The notes under the pieces were generated by a model that was given only the letters and a program-made list of their open reading frames with translations, was not told the origin of the DNA and ran no database searches. A stretch of 10,075 bases of DNA, taken from assembly GCA_002779205.1 (NCBI GenBank), contig PEXF01000035.1, positions 1 to 10,075 of the forward strand, in the 5' to 3' direction. Shown here piece by piece: positions 6,115-10,075 of the stretch (within the stretch, counting starts at the first letter, position 1; each line of letters opens with the position of its first letter). A program made the position numbers and the translations under genes. The DNA comes from Candidatus Hydromicrobium americanum. GTDB taxonomy: Bacteria; Actinomycetota; Humimicrobiia; Humimicrobiales; Humimicrobiaceae.

Positions 6115-7506
6115 ATGGTAAGAATAGGCTTTGTTCCATCCCACAGGTCACCATTTAATAAAGAATGGGCAATTGATATGAGAGATAGGGTAGTTAAATC
6201 AATTGAAAGAAATATAAAAGAAATTGAGTTAATATATCCTGATAAAAAGTTAACAGATGGTGGGCTTGTTACTTTTATGGAAGATTCAGAAAAGGTTATA
6301 AAACTATTTAAAGAAAAAGATATTCAGGGCTTGCTTATAGGTATGATGACTTTTGGTGAGGAGATACCAAACCTTTTAATTGTAGAAGCTTTTAGCAGTA
6401 TTCCGATTCAGGTTTTTGGTACCAAGGAAGGGCCCTTCACTGAGGATGGAAATAGAAAGTCGGATTCATTTTGCGGTACAATCTCTACTGCGTCAGGGCT
6501 GGTAAGAAGAAATGTAAAATTTGATTTTTCGGGCATTTATTTTCCTGAGGAAGAGGGATTTATATCCGACGTAAAGAGGTTTTCTAAAGTAGTGAATGCC
6601 ATAAATGGCTTTATAGGAATGAAGATAGGCGAACTTGGTCCAAGGGTAGCCCCTTTTGAGACGTGCGCCATAAATGAGGTGGATTTGATAAATAGGTTTA
6701 GAATTAAAGTTGTACCCTATACACTTCTACAGCTAAAGGTGGATATGGATAATACTAAAGAGGATAATATAAAAGAAATAGAAAATGAGATAAAGAAATT
6801 TTATGATTGCAAGCTTGTAGATGATAATATAATATCTAAGGTTTCAAGGCTTGAATATATACTTAAAAAATATGCAGCGGAAGAAAAACTTTCCGGTTTT
6901 GGGATAAAATGCTGGACAGAAATGCAGAAGTATATTGGAATATCTCCCTGTCTCAGTATGGGAAGGCTAACTGATAGCGGAATAATGTGTGCATGTGAAG
7001 TTGATATTCATGGTGCAATTACTATGGTGGTACAAAATCTTTTGACTTTAAATAGAGATATACCACATTTTATTGACTGGACCATACAGAATCAGGAAGA
7101 TGAAAATACGTTTTTAGCATGGCACTGTGGCAATGCCCCTATTAGTTTAAGGTGTAATTCCTGTGTACCTCAAATAAACACTCATTCAATACTGGGCTGG
7201 CAGTTAGGCTATGATAAAAGCTTTGGAACAGTAGAATTTCAATTGGAAGAAGGTTTAGTAACCATAAGTAGACTTGTAGAGATAAATGGAAAATTTAAGA
7301 TGTTAATTACAACCGGAGAAGCTTTTCATGACAGTAGAAAGCTCAGGGGTTCATGGAGATGGATTAAGGTAGATGATTTAAAGAAACTCTACAGGACCAT
7401 AATTGAAGAAGGCTTTATACACCACGCCAGTGTGATATCTGGAGACTTAAGAAAAGAGTTAAGAACTTTCTGTAAATTTGCAGGCATAGATGTTATAGAA
7501 GTCTGA
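6115..7506 (+). CDS. L-fucose/L-arabinose isomerase family protein (COG2407-like)
   Basis: This is predicted to be a metal-dependent aldose-ketose isomerase. The 463-residue length and motif order fit the FucI/AraA superfamily: an N-terminal region ending in LLIGMMTFGEE (73-83), ELGPRVAPFETCAINEVDL in the middle domain, KCWTEMQ (265-271), a CEVDIHGA stretch (294-301) likely to carry acidic metal ligands, WHCGNAP (336-342), and a C-terminal HH (436-437) in the position of the family's metal-binding His. The arrangement with KCW and WHCG is closer to the COG2407 fucose-isomerase-like group than to classical AraA. With araB two genes downstream, L-arabinose to L-ribulose is the most likely reaction, but L-fucose or D-arabinose is possible. 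The SD AAAGG lies six bases from the ATG. All its Arg codons are AGA/AGG. It is the first gene after the strong promoter. Confidence 0.85.
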   Translation: MVRIGFVPSHRSPFNKEWAIDMRDRVVKSIERNIKEIELIYPDKKLTDGGLVTFMEDSEKVIKLFKEKDIQGLLIGMMTFGEEIPNLLIVEAFSSIPIQVFGTKEGPFTEDGNRKSDSFCGTISTASGLVRRNVKFDFSGIYFPEEEGFISDVKRFSKVVNAINGFIGMKIGELGPRVAPFETCAINEVDLINRFRIKVVPYTLLQLKVDMDNTKEDNIKEIENEIKKFYDCKLVDDNIISKVSRLEYILKKYAAEEKLSGFGIKCWTEMQKYIGISPCLSMGRLTDSGIMCACEVDIHGAITMVVQNLLTLNRDIPHFIDWTIQNQEDENTFLAWHCGNAPISLRCNSCVPQINTHSILGWQLGYDKSFGTVEFQLEEGLVTISRLVEINGKFKMLITTGEAFHDSRKLRGSWRWIKVDDLKKLYRTIIEEGFIHHASVISGDLRKELRTFCKFAGIDVIEV

Positions 7507-7534
7507 CTTTTTGAATTATAAATATTTAAGTGGT

Positions 7535-7559
7535 AAATTATAATTTAATGATATAATTT
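7535..7559. repeat. Inverted repeat spanning the ROK gene promoter
   Basis: AAATTATA (7535-7542) and TATAATTT (7552-7559) are perfect reverse complements with a nine-base loop. The right arm contains the -10 of the ROK gene and runs into a six-T tract (7557-7562). It could be an autoregulatory operator or a weak AU-only terminator after the isomerase. Its pure A/T composition also makes a chance palindrome plausible. Confidence 0.35.
7549..7557 (+). promoter_or_regulatory. Extended -10 promoter of the ROK gene
   Basis: TGATATAAT (7549-7557) is a perfect extended -10 element (TGnTATAAT). No good -35 lies 16-18 bases upstream, which extended -10 promoters tolerate. The predicted start, six to nine bases after the last T, falls at 7563-7566, which is at or immediately before the GTG start codon at 7566. 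Confidence 0.6.
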
Positions 7560-7565
7560 TTTATT

Positions 7566-8819
7566 GTGATTTACAGAAAAGAAAAAAGTAATATTTCGTT
7601 AAGAGAAATAAATAAGAAAAACATACTTAAGATAGTCATGGAGATGGAGCCTATCTCTCGAATTGACATATCGAGAAGGCTTAAAATAAGCCGTCCTACT
7701 ACTTCTGCTTATATAGGTGAGCTTATTAAAGATGGTCTTATAGAAGAGATTGGTAAAGGTGATTCTACTCCTTCCGGTGGTAAAAAAGCAGTGCTTCTTC
7801 AGTTTAATAGCAGAGCGGGTTATATATTAGGAGTAATGATAGGAGTAAAAACTATAAGGATCGCTCTAACTGATCTAGGGTCAAACATAATAGAAATAAT
7901 AAAAATTCCAACTGAAGAATGGCTTGGGCGGGATGAAGTTATAGATAAACTGGTAAAGAACTTGAAGAAGATTATAAGAAAATCTAAGATTAGTAAAGAA
8001 GAAATAATAGGTATTGGAATAGGGGCTAGCGGTCTGGTTGATAGTAAAAAAGGTCTGGTTATTTTCTCACCAAATTTAGATGGATGGAACAATATAAAGC
8101 TTAAGGAGATTGTGGAGGAAAAAATTGGGCTTCCTACTTTTATTGAAAATGAATGTAGAGTTCAGGCAATTGCAGAGAAAAAATACGGGCTTGCAAAGGA
8201 TATTAAAAATTTTGTCTGTGTTGAGACTGGGACTGGTATAGGTACTGGTGTATTTATAGATAACAAGCTTGTAAGCGGGGATAAAGGAATGGCTGGAGAG
8301 GTCGGCCATATAATAACTAATCTGGCAGGAAATAGGGTATGCCATTGTGGAAATATAGGGTGTCTTGAAACTTTGTGTTCAACAAGTTCTCTGTTAGAAG
8401 ATATTGTAAATGATATTAAAAAAAGGGGAAAATCTTCTAAATATAGTGAAAGCGGTTTAAAACTGGAAGATCTATCTAGTCTTTATGATCAAGGTGACGA
8501 GATAGTTACCAGGAATGTGGAGAAGAACGCTGAATATCTGGGTATCGGAATTTCCAATACAATTAAAATGTTTAACCCGGAGCTTATTATAATTCATGGG
8601 GAAATTATCAAGTTTGGTGAGAAGTATTTAAAAAAAGTTAAAGAATCAGTTTCTAAAAATACATTCCCCAAAGTTAAGGATAATTATAATATTCAATTTT
8701 CAAAATTGGGAGAAAATGTCGGATTGATAGGTGCTACCTCTATTGTTTTTGATAATATTTTTGATCTGGACAGTTCTAATATTGCAGGACAGTATATTAT
8801 AAAAAAGAGAATAAACTAG
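7566..8819 (+). CDS. ROK-family transcriptional repressor (XylR/NagC type)
   Basis: The 417-residue protein joins an N-terminal winged helix-turn-helix (about residues 20-65, with ISRIDISRRLKISRPTTSAY and GELIKDGLIEEIG) to a ROK sugar-binding domain. The ROK zinc site is complete: H248, C259, C261 and C266 in GH-x10-CHCGNIGCLE. VETGTGIGTGVFI (219-231) is the second phosphate-type loop. The catalytic Asp of ROK kinases (usual END) is Glu196 here (IENECR), as in XylR-type repressors, so the protein is expected to sense sugar rather than phosphorylate it. Its place between the isomerase and araB points to control of this operon, with a pathway sugar as inducer. The GTG start at 7566 is the only standard start that keeps the whole HTH, because an in-frame stop lies at 7554-7556. 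It has no SD and is probably leaderless. Confidence 0.93.
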   Translation: MIYRKEKSNISLREINKKNILKIVMEMEPISRIDISRRLKISRPTTSAYIGELIKDGLIEEIGKGDSTPSGGKKAVLLQFNSRAGYILGVMIGVKTIRIALTDLGSNIIEIIKIPTEEWLGRDEVIDKLVKNLKKIIRKSKISKEEIIGIGIGASGLVDSKKGLVIFSPNLDGWNNIKLKEIVEEKIGLPTFIENECRVQAIAEKKYGLAKDIKNFVCVETGTGIGTGVFIDNKLVSGDKGMAGEVGHIITNLAGNRVCHCGNIGCLETLCSTSSLLEDIVNDIKKRGKSSKYSESGLKLEDLSSLYDQGDEIVTRNVEKNAEYLGIGISNTIKMFNPELIIIHGEIIKFGEKYLKKVKESVSKNTFPKVKDNYNIQFSKLGENVGLIGATSIVFDNIFDLDSSNIAGQYIIKKRIN

Positions 8820-8841
8820 AATTAAGCTTAGATGATAATAA

Positions 8842-8861
8842 ATATCTTTAGGAAGAGATAT
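8842..8861 (+). promoter_or_regulatory. araB ribosome binding site within a weak hairpin
   Basis: The SD AGGAAGAG (8850-8857) precedes the araB ATG by seven bases. ATATCTT (8842-8848) can pair with AAG (8853-8855) plus ATAT (8858-8861) around a two-base bulge, which partly covers the SD. The stem is mostly A-U and probably unstable. Confidence 0.3.
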
Positions 8862-8864
8862 ATT

Positions 8865-10075
8865 ATGAGTAAATCTAAATATGTAATAGGCATGGATTTC
8901 GGGACTGATTCTGTACGCTCAGTTATTGTGGGTGTCTCAAATGGTGAGGAATTATCATCCCATATATCTTGTTTTAAGAGGTGGGAAGAAGGCCGGTACT
9001 GCAATCCTGCTAAAAACCAGTTCCGGCAGCATCCTCTGGATCATATCGAATCTCTTGAAGAGTCAGTAGTGGGCGCACTGAGAAAGGCTCCTCTGGATAC
9101 TGAAGATAATATAATAGGAATAGGAGTAGATACAACCGGTTCTACTCCTGCACCGATAGATAAAGATGGTACTGTACTGGCTTTAAAGGAAGGATTTACT
9201 GACAACCCCAATGCTATGTTTATACTGTGGAAGGACCATACCGCAGTAGAAGAAGCAGAGCTAATAAATAAGGTCGCTAGATTATGGGGAGGTGAAGATT
9301 ATACCAAATATGAGGGAGGAGTGTATTCTTCTGAGTGGTTCTGGTCAAAGATTCTTCACATACTAATAGAAGATAATAAGGTAAGAGAGGCTGCCTTCTC
9401 CTGGGTAGAGCATGCAGATTGGATACCAGCTGTTCTTACCGGTAAAAAAGATCCATTGAAGCTAAAGCGAAGCAGATGTGCAGCAGGACACAAAGCAATG
9501 TGGCATGCTTCCTGGGGAGGACTCCCCCCGGAAGAATTCCTGGTCAAAGTATCACCTCTTCTATCTGGCTTAAGAGATAGATTGTATACCGAAACTTATA
9601 CCTCAGATGATGCTGCAGGAAGACTAACTGCTGAGTGGGCAGCGAGGCTGGGCTTAAAAGAAGGTATACCTGTATCTGTGGGAGCTTATGATGCCCATAT
9701 GGGAGCGGTAGGTGCAGGAATAAATCCCGGAACTTTTGTAAAAATAATCGGTACTTCCTGCTGTGATATCGCAGTAAGCCCTAAAAATGAAATTGGAGAA
9801 AAACTGGTGGCTGGAATATGCGGACAGGTTGATGGTTCTGTAATACCAGGTATGATAGGTCTAGAGGCAGGCCAATCTGCCTACGGAGATGTTTATGCCT
9901 GGTTTCGGGATCTGCTTTCCTGGTCTCTGGAGAATTTACTTTCCAGTGCTCTAAGCAAAAAAGAAATAAATAAAGCAGTTGATTTAATTATTTCTAAACT
10001 TACCGAGGCTGCCTCCAGAATAAATCCCGGAGAAGGTAGTTTAGTTGTCCTGGACTGGCTAAACGGAAGAAGAAC
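8865..10075 (+). CDS. araB: L-ribulokinase, 3'-truncated by window edge
   Basis: AraB phosphorylates L-ribulose to L-ribulose 5-phosphate with ATP, the second step of bacterial L-arabinose catabolism. About 403 residues are visible of a typical 550-570, and the frame is open to the window end. It is a FGGY-family sugar kinase with strong similarity to E. coli AraB throughout: GMDFGTDSVRS (9-19), GVDTTGSTPAPID, NPNAMFILWKDHTAVEEAE, YSSEWFWSKILH, AGHKAMWHASWGGLPP, GAYDAHMGAVGAG with likely catalytic D276, IGTSCCDI, GQVDGSVIPGMIGLEAGQSA and VVLDWLNGRR. It begins 45 bases after the ROK gene on the same strand, so co-transcription is likely. Base and codon use differ from its neighbours: sampled lines are about 43-58 percent GC, and 5 of 17 Arg codons are CGN, compared with none in the isomerase gene. 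The identity is confident and the substrate assignment strong. Confidence 0.96.
   Translation, partial: MSKSKYVIGMDFGTDSVRSVIVGVSNGEELSSHISCFKRWEEGRYCNPAKNQFRQHPLDHIESLEESVVGALRKAPLDTEDNIIGIGVDTTGSTPAPIDKDGTVLALKEGFTDNPNAMFILWKDHTAVEEAELINKVARLWGGEDYTKYEGGVYSSEWFWSKILHILIEDNKVREAAFSWVEHADWIPAVLTGKKDPLKLKRSRCAAGHKAMWHASWGGLPPEEFLVKVSPLLSGLRDRLYTETYTSDDAAGRLTAEWAARLGLKEGIPVSVGAYDAHMGAVGAGINPGTFVKIIGTSCCDIAVSPKNEIGEKLVAGICGQVDGSVIPGMIGLEAGQSAYGDVYAWFRDLLSWSLENLLSSALSKKEINKAVDLIISKLTEAASRINPGEGSLVVLDWLNGRR

Noticed and set aside
9356..9547. Minus-strand 63-codon open frame opposite araB
   Set aside because: The plus strand is a near-continuous match to AraB, so this is a shadow frame.

Overview
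The window comes from an AT-rich bacterial chromosome. Genes are tightly packed, Ile is often ATA, Arg is mostly AGA/AGG, and Shine-Dalgarno (SD) sequences are purine-rich. A lipobox lipoprotein, a ROK repressor and sugar isomerase/kinase genes suggest a low-GC, probably anaerobic and fermentative lineage, for example Clostridia, Halanaerobiales or a similar candidate phylum. The sequence alone does not allow a firmer placement. There is no sign of phage, insertion sequence, CRISPR, tRNA or rRNA.

Left part (1-4810, + strand). The 3' four-fifths of dnaN (DNA polymerase sliding clamp) is followed by a compact pantothenate cluster: a Rossmann/DUF2520 oxidoreductase (probable PanG-type ketopantoate reductase), panB, panC and panD. 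Together these would convert 2-ketoisovalerate and aspartate to pantothenate, the precursor of coenzyme A. A predicted lipoprotein with two FxLYD-like repeats overlaps the end of panD and closes the run.

Middle (4812-6114). A CorA-type Mg2+/divalent-cation channel gene lies on the minus strand and ends one base from the lipoprotein gene. Upstream of it is a 337-base AT-rich divergent intergenic region. It holds an excellent sigma-70/sigma-A-type promoter facing right, an inverted repeat that brackets the -10 element, a leader hairpin, and an approximately 210-base untranslated leader.

Right part (6115-10075, + strand). This is a sugar-catabolism locus: an L-fucose/L-arabinose isomerase-family protein, a ROK-family repressor that appears to have its own extended -10 promoter and a leaderless GTG start, and araB (L-ribulokinase), which is cut off by the window edge. 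The logical reading is a self-contained L-arabinose utilisation operon, with the ROK protein repressing the promoter at about 5868-5896. The isomerase is not the classical AraA type as far as can be judged by eye.

Nothing here clearly amounts to a wholly new system. The most interesting points are the operator/promoter arrangement, the probable leaderless repressor mRNA, the non-canonical isomerase paired with AraB, the probable non-PanE ketopantoate reductase, and an exactly duplicated SD unit before panB.
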